Notes: generated from the sequence alone by a model not told the origin. DNA of 47,418 nucleotides from Lachnospiraceae bacterium UBA7196 (GCA_002490835.1 DKUU01000030.1:1-47418); one strand, 5' to 3'. Shown: positions 1 to 9,397, numbered from the stretch's first letter. Made by a program: numbers and translations.

Positions 1-23
1 ACGCAAGGATCAGGAAAGAGGAA

Positions 24-851
24 ATGGAAATGGAAATCGAGACAGATGGGATGTACAGGAGGCTGACGCATGAAGATCTGGTGCGGATGGGTCTGGACAG
101 GAAAGGGAAATGGCAGTACACGGTTGCGGATATCGAGGCGCTGCCGGAATGGGTACGTGCGGAACTGATCGATGGCGAGATTTTTGTCAAGGTGAGCGCT
201 CCTTTGACGATCCATCAGGATATTCTGGCCGGTCTGTTCTTTCAGATAGAAGCTTATATCCAGAGAAAACAGGGGAAGTGCCGCGTATTTTTTGCCCCGT
301 TCGGCGTACGGCCTAAAAAGGACATTTACAATTATGTTGAGCCGGACATCACGCTGATCTGCGACGACGAACAATTAGTAGAACGAGGCAGTTCCGGCGC
401 TCCGGATTTCGTGATCGAGGTCGTCTCGCCCTCGAACAGGAAACATGACTATGTGAGAAAGCTCGCCCTCTACCACGAAGCGGGCGTCCGGGAGTACTGG
501 ATCGTCGATCCGAAGCATGAACATGTGACGGTATATGATTGGGAAAAGAGCGACAGTCCGACGTTATATCCGTTTTCCGAACGAATTAAGGTAAGCGTTT
601 ATGACGACCTGTATCTGGATCTGGCCAATCTGCATGGGACGATGGATGAGATACTCGCGGAGGAACGGCAGGATGCCATACAGCAGGGTGTGCGGGATGG
701 AATGCAGCAGGGAATACAGCAGGGGCTTGAAGCGCTGGTAAACTCGCTGAAAGTGGTGCTGCCCAATCTGGATGCCGTCTGTCAGGCGGTGCAGCAGAAC
801 GAGATTTATAAGGATGTCAGCAGGGAGGAGATTGCCCGGTACTACAGTTGA
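24..851 (+). CDS. Uma2 family endonuclease (DUF820)
   Basis: A 275-residue protein of the Uma2/DUF820 family, a PD-(D/E)XK restriction-endonuclease-like fold that is common in Bacillota and whose cellular role is mostly unknown. The fold's usual landmarks are visible: an acidic residue in EPDITLICD, then FVIEVVSPS about 25 residues later, then YWIVDP. The C-terminal 60 residues are a Gln/Gly-rich helical tail (QQGVRDGMQQGIQQG), often seen in this family. The first ATG is at 24. A second in-frame ATG at 30 is better spaced from the AGAGGA at 17-22, so the true start may be two codons later. It faces the histidine kinase gene tail to tail with a 4-bp gap. The family is confident; the substrate is unknown. 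Confidence 0.85.
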   Translation: MEMEIETDGMYRRLTHEDLVRMGLDRKGKWQYTVADIEALPEWVRAELIDGEIFVKVSAPLTIHQDILAGLFFQIEAYIQRKQGKCRVFFAPFGVRPKKDIYNYVEPDITLICDDEQLVERGSSGAPDFVIEVVSPSNRKHDYVRKLALYHEAGVREYWIVDPKHEHVTVYDWEKSDSPTLYPFSERIKVSVYDDLYLDLANLHGTMDEILAEERQDAIQQGVRDGMQQGIQQGLEALVNSLKVVLPNLDAVCQAVQQNEIYKDVSREEIARYYS

Positions 852-855
852 TTTT

Positions 856-3831
856 TCACAGGATCCACTTCCGCAGCGCCCCCTCCAGCATCTCGATATC
901 CACCGGCTTGGAAATATGGGCATTCATACCGGCTTCCTCAGACTTTCGGACATCATCCGCAAAGGCATCCGCGGTCATCGCTACAATGGGGATTCTTTTC
1001 AGGTCTTCCCTTGCGGAAGCGCGGATCGCCTTGGCTGCCTCGTAACCGTTCATCACCGGCATCTGGATATCCATGAAGATCAGGTCATAATATCCCGGCT
1101 CTTTCTCTGTTACCGCCTCGACGGCCAGCTTTCCGTTCATTGCCGTTTCTACCTGAATGCCGACAATGCCAAGGAGCTCCTTTGCGACTTCGATATTGAT
1201 TTCATTATCCTCAACAAGTAAAACGCGTTTGCCTGAATAATCCTCTTGTCGGAAACTCTCAAGCGCCGAGACGGTTTTTTCTTCACGACTCTGTCCCAGT
1301 GTGTCCTTGAGGACGCGTACCAGCCGCGACCGGAAGAGAGGCTTTCCGATAAAGGCGTTTACACCGGCGGAAAGAGCCTCTGATTCGATATCTGCCCAAT
1401 CGTAAGCGGATTGGATAACGATTAAAATTTCATTACCTACCGTCTGACGGATATCCCTTGCCGTTTCTACGCCATCCTTGCCCGGCATCTTCCAGTCGAG
1501 GATGACCATTGCAAATTTTTGGCCGTCTTCGTCTGTGATCCGTTTCAGGGCTTTTTCACCGTCAAGAACATATTCCGCTTCCATGCCGAGACTTCGCAGC
1601 ATCTCACAGGTACTCTCACATGCTGTATCTTCGTCGTCTACAACAAGGACGGACAGCCCACTGTATATTTCTAAATCGGATTCCGACATATCATCCAGTT
1701 TCAGGTAAACAGTCACCGTGAATTTCGAGCCCTTTTGCAGCTCGCTTTCCACCTGAATGTCACCGTTCATCATGCGGGCAATGTTGACGGCGATAGACAT
1801 GCCAAGGCCTGTTCCCTCGATTTTATCCGTGCGTGAATCCGACGCGCGGGAGAAGGGCTCAAATATTTTGTCAATATAGTCCTTTTCCATACCGATTCCG
1901 GTATCTTCAAAGATAAACTGGTAACAGCCGAAGCCGGTGACACGGGAAGGCTTTTCTTCTATTTGAATGCTGATCTTTCCGCCGGAAGGTGTGAATTTTA
2001 CAGCATTGCCCATGATATTCATAAAGATCTGCTGTAAATGCTGTTCGTCGCCGAGGACGTTCTCATGTTCCAACTGCAAGATGCCGGCATCGAGGGCAAG
2101 TCCTTTTTCTTCCATCTGCGAACGAAATACCGTAAGCAGACTTTCTATCGTATCAGAAAGGTTAAAAGGATTTTCAGTCAGACTGACTTTACCGCTCTCA
2201 ATGCGGCTCATGTCAAGCACCTCATTGATCAGACCAAGAAGATGCTTTCCGGAAACCGTGATCTTGGAAAGAGCGTCCAGCACGCGTTCCTTCTCATCGA
2301 TGTGCATAGTCGCGACGGAAGTCATACCGAGGATTGCATTCATGGGGGTGCGGATATCATGGCTCATGCGGGAGAGAAATTCGCTTTTGGCGCGATTAGC
2401 CGCTTCCGCACGCTCCACCGCCTGCGCAAGCATTTCGCGCTGTTCTTCTTCGCGGCGGATCAAATCGTCAATATTGCGTACGGCTACGGTGACTGCTGTT
2501 AATTCGTCCGCTTCTTTGTCCGCTACGGTAACGGCCACGGAACACCACTCATAGCCGGCACCATCCGGTTGCTTTATTTTAAATTGCAGCTCAATATGAT
2601 CCTTATCGGTAAGCTGCTCCCTGATATGGTTCAGATTTAAAAAAGCTTTCACCTGTTCGTAGTGTTCGTCTGCTACAACGCCGCGCCGGAAGCGTTTCTC
2701 CATCTGGGCATGATAATCTTCCCAGCAGGAAGACGCCTCGTTTCGGGGATAAACTTTCTCGCTGGTTTCATGCTTAACGTCCACATAGCAGATTGAACGG
2801 CAGGCGCGCGTCGTACTGTCCATAGCGTTACTGTAGATCTTTGTCTGCTCCGTCATCCTGTCGTTTTCATCTAACAATGCCTGATTCGCCTTTTGGTTTC
2901 TATATTCCCGAAAAAGCTGGAAGACAAATACCGCGATACCCAGCATGATGAGCAGTCCGCAAATATTCAAAAAGGTATCCGCACCGGAAAGAATGCCGTC
3001 CCGCGGGATGGTCAGGATGCCTGTCCAACCGTTATCCAAATGATAAAAATAGATATTGCGGACGATGCCGTCAGAAGGCGTCACATTTTCCAGCACATGC
3101 TTTTCCATGTTGCAGTCCGCTTCTTCTACATAACTGTCCACCAATTTCTGAAACTCCTCCTGTTGATAATCCCAGCAGGAATTATAGTAGAGCAGTGTTT
3201 TTTTGTTATCTATCAGATAAAAAGAAGAATCCTCCGGTAGCACCAGATTCTCGTTCTCAAGATCAAAACAGGCGGATGTGATATCGATGGCCAGAAAGCT
3301 TCCTGTTTCGGGAATCACCTTGCACATAGTGACGATCGGAGCGCCTGTCAATTCATCCGTGTACACGGGAGTTATCGTGATCTGCCCGCCTGCGGCAAGC
3401 GCGCTTTTGTAAAAAGCCTTGCCGCTAATGTCGTTGCCGGCTAATCCTTCCAGACGTGGATCATTGGAAATCGGTTCCGCAGCATGAAAGGCTTTTCCGT
3501 AAATACGGATATTTCCGCTGCCATACATTTCCGTCAGGCCATTCATAAAGGGATACAGTCCTTCGCGCAGTTCTTCTATGGAGATACCGGATTTCTCACG
3601 CTCCGCAACATAACCTACGCTGAGTGTCAGGATGGATTCACAGTTTCGTATGGTGCTCTCCTCCGACGAGGTGTAATTTTCCACCAGTGTCAGTCCCATT
3701 TGATTGGTGTTGTCCCACAGTGTACGGCGCAGAATAACTGTACATAGCACGATTACAAGGATAAAGGCGCACAGTACAATGATATTATTACGCATTTTTC
3801 TTATCAGTTGTATTTTTCTGTTTTTTTTCAT
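856..3831 (-). CDS. Hybrid sensor histidine kinase with two receiver domains
   Basis: A 991-residue membrane-bound hybrid kinase. Transmembrane helices at about 14-35 and 285-306 bracket a roughly 250-residue extracellular sensor region that looks like a dCache-type double domain. A PAS-like segment (about 335-455) and a short coiled coil lead to the HisKA domain with SRMSHDIRTPMN (phospho-acceptor H491). The HATPase domain shows GNAVKFTPSGG, EDTGIGM and GTGLGMSI. Two receiver domains follow, with phospho-acceptor aspartates near D779 (ILDWKMPGKDG) and D921 (FMDIQMPVMNG) and conserved lysines near 830 and 975. There is no Hpt domain and no neighbouring response regulator, so the phosphate may pass to a distant partner. 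The ligand is unknown. The start is preceded by only a weak ribosome-binding site. Confidence 0.93.
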   Translation of the reverse strand: MKKNRKIQLIRKMRNNIIVLCAFILVIVLCTVILRRTLWDNTNQMGLTLVENYTSSEESTIRNCESILTLSVGYVAEREKSGISIEELREGLYPFMNGLTEMYGSGNIRIYGKAFHAAEPISNDPRLEGLAGNDISGKAFYKSALAAGGQITITPVYTDELTGAPIVTMCKVIPETGSFLAIDITSACFDLENENLVLPEDSSFYLIDNKKTLLYYNSCWDYQQEEFQKLVDSYVEEADCNMEKHVLENVTPSDGIVRNIYFYHLDNGWTGILTIPRDGILSGADTFLNICGLLIMLGIAVFVFQLFREYRNQKANQALLDENDRMTEQTKIYSNAMDSTTRACRSICYVDVKHETSEKVYPRNEASSCWEDYHAQMEKRFRRGVVADEHYEQVKAFLNLNHIREQLTDKDHIELQFKIKQPDGAGYEWCSVAVTVADKEADELTAVTVAVRNIDDLIRREEEQREMLAQAVERAEAANRAKSEFLSRMSHDIRTPMNAILGMTSVATMHIDEKERVLDALSKITVSGKHLLGLINEVLDMSRIESGKVSLTENPFNLSDTIESLLTVFRSQMEEKGLALDAGILQLEHENVLGDEQHLQQIFMNIMGNAVKFTPSGGKISIQIEEKPSRVTGFGCYQFIFEDTGIGMEKDYIDKIFEPFSRASDSRTDKIEGTGLGMSIAVNIARMMNGDIQVESELQKGSKFTVTVYLKLDDMSESDLEIYSGLSVLVVDDEDTACESTCEMLRSLGMEAEYVLDGEKALKRITDEDGQKFAMVILDWKMPGKDGVETARDIRQTVGNEILIVIQSAYDWADIESEALSAGVNAFIGKPLFRSRLVRVLKDTLGQSREEKTVSALESFRQEDYSGKRVLLVEDNEINIEVAKELLGIVGIQVETAMNGKLAVEAVTEKEPGYYDLIFMDIQMPVMNGYEAAKAIRASAREDLKRIPIVAMTADAFADDVRKSEEAGMNAHISKPVDIEMLEGALRKWIL

Positions 3832-3912
3832 GACGCAGCAGCTTTCTTAATGGTATTATCCCTTCTCACACTATTCTACCCAGCAAAATCGCGAAAGTCA
3901 ATATTTTACTAC

Positions 3913-3941
3913 TTGTATATTCCTCCCTTTTATATTAAAAT
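3913..3941 (+). promoter_or_regulatory. Sigma-A promoter of the ferredoxin gene
   Basis: TTGTAT (3913-3918), a 17-bp spacer, and TAAAAT (3936-3941) lie about 58 bp before the ferredoxin ATG in an AT-rich gap. Nothing else in the gap fits better. Confidence 0.5.
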
Positions 3942-3998
3942 AGGAAGGTAAGAAATTGATATGTTATTAAATATATTAAACATAAGGAGGGTATAGTC

Positions 3999-4169
3999 AT
4001 GGCATATGTAATCAGTGATGCTTGTGTATCTTGCGGCGCATGTGAGGGGCAGTGTCCCGTTGGCGCTATCAGCGCGGGCGACGGTAAGTTTGAGATCGAT
4101 CCCGACAAGTGTATCGACTGCGGTTCCTGCGCAGGCGTTTGCCCGACGGGTTCCATCTCTCAGGGTTAA
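3999..4169 (+). CDS. Ferredoxin, 2[4Fe-4S]
   Basis: A 56-residue bacterial-type ferredoxin, an electron carrier for low-potential redox enzymes of anaerobic metabolism. Two CxxCxxCxxxCP motifs are complete: C9, C12, C15, C19 and C38, C41, C44, C48, each set able to bind one [4Fe-4S] cluster. The length matches the clostridial 2[4Fe-4S] class (about 55 residues). The start ATG has an excellent AAGGAGGG seven bases upstream. It is apparently monocistronic, with its own promoter, between the divergently transcribed histidine kinase gene and the convergent MerR gene. The redox partner cannot be read from the context. Confidence 0.95.
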   Translation: MAYVISDACVSCGACEGQCPVGAISAGDGKFEIDPDKCIDCGSCAGVCPTGSISQG

Positions 4170-4205
4170 TCTCTGAAACGAATGAACTTGGAAAGGGCCG
4201 TTCTC

Positions 4206-4970
4206 CTATTTCTGGGGAAGCGGTTCTTTCTTTTTGCCTATACCAAAGCGTTCTTTTGGCTGATGCCGCTGGCGGATCATCTCGTCGATCTTCCGGTAAT
4301 GTTCTTCTTCCTGCTTCCAGTGCGCCTCGTCACGTTCTTCCTGCTGTCTGAATTGGTAGTCTAGTTCTTTTAGGATGCTCTCCTTGATCTCCGTACACAT
4401 CTCTTTATTGGCGTTCTTTACGGCATCTGTCACCAGATGCTGCAGCAGGTACTGTAATCTGGCCGCTTTCTTTGCCTTTTCGTCGTCCGCAGGCTCTTCA
4501 TATTCCTGCATTTCTTCTCTGGGGAGCTCCATTACCGTCTCCTTACCCTTTGTCATTGTAACCATATATTTTTTCGCTTTTTTCATCACCATATCCTCCA
4601 CCTTTTCATTTAATTCATGCGCTGTGATCCCATAGCCTTCCGCATTTATGCCCGCCATATTTTGAGGCGGTATTTTCCCTGTGCCTGCGGTCATTATTTT
4701 GTCGGGCTGCGACGTTTCCTCTGAGCCTGCCAGCGGGAAAGTATTGCCCCTGTGCAGCACTGTGCGGATCGCCTTTAGCTGCAGGCCCTGTTCCTTCAGA
4801 TGCTTAATCTGCCGGAAACGTTCGATATCCTCTTTTGTATAGCTGCGGTGTCCCATCTCGTTGCGTCCGATGGACAGGGACAGTTCGTCTTCCCAGTAAC
4901 GGAGTACGTGCGGTTCTACTTGCACCAGCTTCGAGGCCTCCGAGATGTAAAATACTGTCTTTTCCGTCAT
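4206..4970 (-). CDS. MerR family transcriptional regulator with long C-terminal region
   Basis: A DNA-binding protein with an N-terminal MerR winged helix-turn-helix (about residues 4-75). Typical sequence includes FYISEASKLVQVEPHVLRYW and GHRSYTKEDIERFR. The remaining 180 residues are not a known effector domain. They contain a basic patch, an amphipathic helical region and a charged coiled coil with many E, Q and K, ending in a Lys-rich tail. This is unlike metal-sensing MerR proteins and resembles MerR-HTH proteins of unknown role next to dnaB in related bacteria (from memory). The start at 4970 is chosen because GGGAG lies six bases upstream; an ATG six codons earlier lacks a ribosome-binding site. 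It lies downstream of dnaB beyond a terminator hairpin. No target site was identified. Confidence 0.8.
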   Translation of the reverse strand: MTEKTVFYISEASKLVQVEPHVLRYWEDELSLSIGRNEMGHRSYTKEDIERFRQIKHLKEQGLQLKAIRTVLHRGNTFPLAGSEETSQPDKIMTAGTGKIPPQNMAGINAEGYGITAHELNEKVEDMVMKKAKKYMVTMTKGKETVMELPREEMQEYEEPADDEKAKKAARLQYLLQHLVTDAVKNANKEMCTEIKESILKELDYQFRQQEERDEAHWKQEEEHYRKIDEMIRQRHQPKERFGIGKKKEPLPQK

Positions 4971-4998
4971 TCTGTTCTCCCTTCGCATTAAAATAAAG

Positions 4999-5030
4999 AA
5001 AGAGACGGTCCCTGCCAGGGTCGTCTCTTT
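4999..5030 (-). terminator. Rho-independent terminator after dnaB
   Basis: AAAGAGACG (4999-5007) pairs perfectly with CGTCTCTTT (5022-5030), with an inner CCCTG/CAGGG stem. On the minus strand a T-rich run follows (CTTTATTTTA). It sits just after the dnaB stop codon and before the MerR start, so it may end most dnaB transcripts or attenuate read-through. Confidence 0.75.
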
Positions 5031-5043
5031 TGTAAGTAATAGG

Positions 5044-6381
5044 TTATTTGGCTAAATTTGCAAACTTCGTAAAATCGGGCAGCCACACCAGTTCTACGGT
5101 GCCGATGGGGCCGTTTCTCTGTTTCGCAATGATGATTTCCGCAATCCCCTTTTTTTCGGTATCTTTATTATAATAATCGTCGCGGTATATAAACAACACT
5201 ACGTCCGCGTCCTGCTCGATGGCTCCCGACTCACGCAGGTCTGAGAGCATGGGTCTGTGGTCCGGCCGCTGTTCCACCGCACGCGAAAGCTGGGAGAGCG
5301 CGACCACAGGTACCCGCAGTTCTCTGGCAAGAGCTTTTAAGGAGCGGGAGATATCTGAGATCTCCTGCTGCCTGGAATCGGTGGAACGGCCGCTTCCCGA
5401 CATGAGCTGTAAGTAGTCGATGATGACCATCTCCAGATTATGTTCTAATTTGTATTTACGGCATTTGGAGCGAAGCTCCGAGATGCTGATGCCCGGAGTG
5501 TCGTCTATGATGAGATTCGACTTGCCGATCTCGGCAGCACTCTCGATCAGTTTTTCCCAATCAGCATCCGAGAGGTTACCTGTCCGCAGATGCTGGGAAT
5601 CCACCTTCGCTTCCATAGCAAATAGGCGGCTCACAAGCTGTTCTTTGGACATCTCAAGGCTGAATACGGCTACGGTCTTATTTTGCTTAAAAGCTACATA
5701 TTCTGCCACATTTAAGACGAAAGCCGTCTTTCCCATGGAAGGCCTCGCCGCGATCAGAATGAGGTCTGACGGCTGTAACCCTGCGGTCTTGTAATCCAGA
5801 TCGAGAAAACCTGTAGCAACGCCCGTGACGTTGCCCTTATTGCGGGAAGCACGTTCAATATTGTCCATTACGTCCATGACGATCTGTCTGATAGGAACGA
5901 ACTCACCGCCGCCGCGCCGCTGGATCAGATCAAATATCCGCTTCTCCGTATCCGCCAGAATGTCCTCAAGGCTTTCCTTACCGACATAACAGTCGTTGGC
6001 GATCTCTTCATTTAAACGGATCAGCCGTCTGAGAACAGCCTTATCCGCTACGATGCCCGCATAGTATTTGACATTGGCGGCAGTCGGTACAGCCATGACC
6101 AGATCTCTGATAAATTCGGGACTGGCGACTTCGGGAGGCACATCCTTTTCCCGCAGCCGGTCCTGCAAGGTCACCGGATCCACCGGCTTTCCTTCATCGT
6201 TCAGCTCCCGCATCGCGTCAAAGAGGACGCCGTACTGCTTACTGTAAAAATCCTCCGAGGTCACGATTTCCGAGGCCGTCACAATGGCCTCCGAATCCAT
6301 GATCATGGCGCCGACAACGGACTGCTCCGCCTCAATGCTGTGGGGCAATATTCTTTTTAGTAATGCTTCCTCCGCTGCCAA
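5044..6381 (-). CDS. dnaB: Replicative DNA helicase DnaB
   Basis: The hexameric 5'-3' replicative helicase that unwinds DNA at the fork. The 445-residue length is normal. The N-terminal primase-interacting domain begins with LPHSIEAEQSVVGAMI. A linker leads to the RecA-like ATPase domain with Walker A ARPSMGKT (about 212-219), SLEMS, Walker B MVIIDYLQLM and DLRESGAIEQDADVV. It follows rplI with a 15-bp gap and gdpP further upstream, the gdpP-rplI-dnaB order known in many Bacillota. Transcription probably starts upstream of gdpP and ends at the hairpin just beyond the stop codon. Confidence 0.98.
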   Translation of the reverse strand: MAAEEALLKRILPHSIEAEQSVVGAMIMDSEAIVTASEIVTSEDFYSKQYGVLFDAMRELNDEGKPVDPVTLQDRLREKDVPPEVASPEFIRDLVMAVPTAANVKYYAGIVADKAVLRRLIRLNEEIANDCYVGKESLEDILADTEKRIFDLIQRRGGGEFVPIRQIVMDVMDNIERASRNKGNVTGVATGFLDLDYKTAGLQPSDLILIAARPSMGKTAFVLNVAEYVAFKQNKTVAVFSLEMSKEQLVSRLFAMEAKVDSQHLRTGNLSDADWEKLIESAAEIGKSNLIIDDTPGISISELRSKCRKYKLEHNLEMVIIDYLQLMSGSGRSTDSRQQEISDISRSLKALARELRVPVVALSQLSRAVEQRPDHRPMLSDLRESGAIEQDADVVLFIYRDDYYNKDTEKKGIAEIIIAKQRNGPIGTVELVWLPDFTKFANLAK

Positions 6382-6396
6382 ATCGCAACCTCCGAA

Positions 6397-6843
6397 TTAT
6401 TCCTCGACAACCTTTACCTTTAATTTTCCCGTTACCTTCGGGTGCAGCTTCACGCCCACCTCATACGCGCCGAGCGCCTTGAGTGGTTCCGGAAGCTGGA
6501 TCTTTTTCTTGTCAAGTTCCAGATCGCACTGTTCCTTTGCCGCCTGCGCGATCTCCTTGGAAGAGACGGAGCCGAATGTCCTGCCGCCTTCGCCGGACTT
6601 GATGGTTACAGTCACTTCCTTCGTTTCGAGAAGTTGCGCCAAGTCTTTTGCAGCCGCTAATTGCTCCGCGGCCACCTTGTCGGCATTGGCCCTTTGCAGT
6701 TTTAAGTCGTTTCGATTCTTTGCGTTCGCCTCTACGCCCAGCTTTTTCGGCAGTACAAAGTTTCGCGCATATCCGTCGCTGACTTTTACAATATCGCCCT
6801 TTTTTCCAAGCGATTTTACATCTTCCAGTAATATGATTTCCAT
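6397..6843 (-). CDS. rplI: 50S ribosomal protein L9
   Basis: Large-subunit ribosomal protein L9, which binds 23S rRNA and helps keep the reading frame. The 148 residues match the family. The N-terminal domain has MEIILLEDVKSLGKKGDIVKV and DGYARNFVLPKKL. The long connecting helix is rich in K, N, A and Q, and the C-terminal domain has GRTFGSVSSKEIA and LKALGAYEV. A GGGAGG ribosome-binding site lies about 8 bases upstream of the ATG. It is the middle gene of the gdpP-rplI-dnaB operon. Confidence 0.98.
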   Translation of the reverse strand: MEIILLEDVKSLGKKGDIVKVSDGYARNFVLPKKLGVEANAKNRNDLKLQRANADKVAAEQLAAAKDLAQLLETKEVTVTIKSGEGGRTFGSVSSKEIAQAAKEQCDLELDKKKIQLPEPLKALGAYEVGVKLHPKVTGKLKVKVVEE

Positions 6844-6871
6844 TATGTATTTCCTCCCGTATTTACCGTAT

Positions 6872-8935
6872 TTAGTCGGCGTCGAGTTCCCCTTCCTCTA
6901 TCATTGCATCTAACGTCCGCTTGATGCTCTCGATGCCTTCCTCGATCGTACCGTTTTCAAGCTGCGCCCCGGCCACGTTCAGATGGCCGCCGCCGCCCAT
7001 TCTCTCCATAATGACCTGCACGTTCACTTCATCGATAGACCGTGCACTGATATATATGATTCCGTTATAGCGCGTAAGGATGAAGCTGGCGCGGATTCCC
7101 TTGATATTGAGCAGTTCGTTGGCAGCCTGTGCGCCGACGACGGTAGGGCTCGCCACATCTTCGCCCGTACAGATGGAGATCGCGTAAAAATGCCGGTAAA
7201 TCTCGGCCTGACTGACTGCGTCGGCTTTTGCTTTGTACTCCGCAGCATCGTCTCTGAAGAGTTTCCGCACGCGCGTCACATCCGCACCGTTTCTGCGCAG
7301 ATAAGCCGCGGCCTCGAAGGTCCTGACGCCTGTCTTGGTCATAAAATTATTGGTATCGATCATGATACCCGAATACATGCAGTCGGCTTCCTCAGGCCTC
7401 AGCCGCAGATCATCGCTGATATATTGTAAGATTTCCGAAACCATTTCGCAGGCGGAAGAAGCGTAGGCCTCAATATAGGATAGGGTCGCGTTTTCAATGA
7501 TCTCCGTTCCCTGCCTGTGGTGGTCTAAGACCACGATGGACTTACAGCGTTTTAGAAGCTCCGGACATTCCGTGATACTGGGCTTGTTTACGTCTACCAC
7601 CACCAGAACCGCATTGTTTCCGACTGTCTCAAGGGCGAGCTGGCTGCCGATGATCATGTCTTCCGCGTATTCTTCTTTGTCGCGGAACATTTCCACCATG
7701 GGCTGCATGGAGCTTGTCACATCATTCAATACGATGTGCGCCTTCTTATTCAGCGCCTGCGCGATCCGGTATATACCGATGGATGCGCCGAAGCTGTCCA
7801 CATCGCCGATGCGGTGCCCCATTACGTAGACTTCGTCCTTGACGGATATGATCTCGCGGAGGGCGTGCGCCTTGACTCTCGCTTTGACACGGGTACTCTT
7901 TTCTATTTGCTGACTCTTGCCGCCGTAGTAGATCACATTCTCGGGTACTTTTACCACTGCCTGATCACCGCCGCGTCCAAGAGCGATGTCGATCGCATTT
8001 CTCGCAAATTCATAATTCTGCGCGTAGGAAAGGCCGTTTAAGCCCATGCCTATGCTGATGGTGACTGCCATTTCATTGCCAATATTGACGGTCTTTACGT
8101 CTTCCATCAGATCGAAACGGTTCTCACGCAGATGGTTCGCCGCTTCCTTGCGCATGATGACCAGATATTTGTCTTTTTCAAGCTTCTTACAGATGCCGTC
8201 AAATGCGGCGATGTACTTGTTTACTTTTCGGTCGATGAGGGCGATCAGGAGAGAACGTCTGACTTCCTCTACGCTCTCAAGCGCCTCCTCATAGTTGTCT
8301 AAGTATATCAGCGCTACCGCAAGGGACTGGTCGTCCACTTCTTTTAAGGCGATCTGCAGCGCGGTCTCGTCAAACAGATACAGGGCGATCAGATAGCCCT
8401 CATAACCCTGCGCCTCAATGATATCGCTGTTTTCTGCCATCTCTTTCAGGGATATCTTTTTCAGCTTAGCAAGATAGGTCCCGTTCTCGTACTCCACACG
8501 GAACTCCACTTCATCTTCGGTATCTTCCTGACCGGGAAGCTTGTCCTTTGTAATAGAAGAGAAGAGAGCAGTTACCGACTTGTGAAATCCCTTTTCCTGA
8601 TGCGTGAGTTTTTCAAAGGCGATATTTGTCCAGATGATCTTGCCCGTATCGTCCAAAAGGGCGTGGGGCAGTTCAAGGTCCCGTAATAGTCTTCTCTGTA
8701 TCTGCCCGTACTGCGTCGCAAAGCTGATCAGTTCATTCATAATAATGGGCTTATTGTAGAGCATCATCGACAGTACGATCGCAATATAGAAGAGCAGATA
8801 AGCCGTAATCACAAGCCCTGCCCGATAATCCAGCATATAGACCAGAATATCAACGACTGCGAGCAAAAATCCCAGATATAAGGAGGATTGCAGATACGAC
8901 TTCATCCTCCCTTTTAGCTTAACCGTATTTTTCAT
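6872..8935 (-). CDS. gdpP: Cyclic-di-AMP phosphodiesterase GdpP (DHH family)
   Basis: A membrane-bound phosphodiesterase that hydrolyses c-di-AMP to pApA. It has 687 residues: two N-terminal transmembrane helices, a PAS-like domain (about 75-120), a degenerate GGDEF domain (about 200-340), and a DHH-DHHA1 catalytic module. The metal-binding motifs GHRIGDVDSFGAS and VLDHHRQ and the C-terminal GGGGHLNVAGA are intact, so it should be active. The ATG at 8935 is chosen because GAGG lies six bases upstream; the longer reading frame starts at a TTG with no ribosome-binding site. It heads the operon with rplI and dnaB. Its opposing enzyme, CdaA, lies about 7 kb away in this window. Confidence 0.96.
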   Translation of the reverse strand: MKNTVKLKGRMKSYLQSSLYLGFLLAVVDILVYMLDYRAGLVITAYLLFYIAIVLSMMLYNKPIIMNELISFATQYGQIQRRLLRDLELPHALLDDTGKIIWTNIAFEKLTHQEKGFHKSVTALFSSITKDKLPGQEDTEDEVEFRVEYENGTYLAKLKKISLKEMAENSDIIEAQGYEGYLIALYLFDETALQIALKEVDDQSLAVALIYLDNYEEALESVEEVRRSLLIALIDRKVNKYIAAFDGICKKLEKDKYLVIMRKEAANHLRENRFDLMEDVKTVNIGNEMAVTISIGMGLNGLSYAQNYEFARNAIDIALGRGGDQAVVKVPENVIYYGGKSQQIEKSTRVKARVKAHALREIISVKDEVYVMGHRIGDVDSFGASIGIYRIAQALNKKAHIVLNDVTSSMQPMVEMFRDKEEYAEDMIIGSQLALETVGNNAVLVVVDVNKPSITECPELLKRCKSIVVLDHHRQGTEIIENATLSYIEAYASSACEMVSEILQYISDDLRLRPEEADCMYSGIMIDTNNFMTKTGVRTFEAAAYLRRNGADVTRVRKLFRDDAAEYKAKADAVSQAEIYRHFYAISICTGEDVASPTVVGAQAANELLNIKGIRASFILTRYNGIIYISARSIDEVNVQVIMERMGGGGHLNVAGAQLENGTIEEGIESIKRTLDAMIEEGELDAD

Positions 8936-9009
8936 AGGATTCCTCAACCAAACCAAAGCTTTTGGAATGATTTCTTTCCAATCAGCATATAAAATATCAT
9001 ACCGTATTT

Positions 9010-9018
9010 AGTATAGCA
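9010..9018 (-). promoter_or_regulatory. Extended -10 promoter element upstream of gdpP
   Basis: On the minus strand TGCTATACT forms an extended -10 (TGn plus TATACT) about 75 bp before the gdpP start. No good -35 hexamer is visible at the usual distance, so this is a tentative call. Confidence 0.4.
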
Positions 9019-9096
9019 TTTTTTTATGGAGACTGCTACACCAATATATAGAGCTTTTTCGCGTAAATATGACAGGATATGGTATATTCATGAAAA

Positions 9097-9122
9097 GAAC
9101 CGGGTGTTTCTACACCCGGTTC
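9097..9122 (-). terminator. Rho-independent terminator of the rpsF-ssb-rpsR operon
   Basis: A perfect 10-bp inverted repeat GAACCGGGTG/CACCCGGTTC with a 6-base loop, followed on the minus strand by TTTTC. It begins 15 bp after the rpsR stop codon. Confidence 0.9.
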
Positions 9123-9136
9123 CTGAGATTTACTTT

Positions 9137-9397
9137 TTAGTCCTGCACATAAGGCATGATCGCTAAATGTCTCGCCCTCTTGATCGCGACGGTAAGCGCT
9201 CTCTGGTGTTTTGCGCAATTGCCGGTAATCCTTCTGGGGAGAATCTTGCCCCGCTCGGAAATGTATCTGCGAAGCTTGTTGCTGTCCTTGTAATCGATCA
9301 CGTTATCTTTGCCGCAGAACACGCAGACTTTTTTCCTTCTGCGCATCCCTCCCTTTTTCTTAGGGAAATCCGGCTTTTCCGATTTATTGAATGCCAT
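9137..9397 (-). CDS. rpsR: 30S ribosomal protein S18
   Basis: Small-subunit protein S18, which pairs with S6 on the 16S rRNA platform. The 86 residues include the conserved core KVCVFCGKDNVIDYKD, LRRYISERGKILPRRITGNCAKHQR and AIKRARHLAIMPY. A cysteine pair (CVFC) plus the later C and H form a partial zinc-ribbon-like set, which marks the Cys-containing (C+) paralogue. It is the last gene of rpsF-ssb-rpsR and is followed by a strong terminator. Confidence 0.98.
   Translation of the reverse strand: MAFNKSEKPDFPKKKGGMRRRKKVCVFCGKDNVIDYKDSNKLRRYISERGKILPRRITGNCAKHQRALTVAIKRARHLAIMPYVQD

Noticed and set aside
772..1221. Plus-strand reading frames within the histidine kinase gene
   Set aside because: They lie antisense to a gene with clear domains and lack ribosome-binding sites and any recognisable family.
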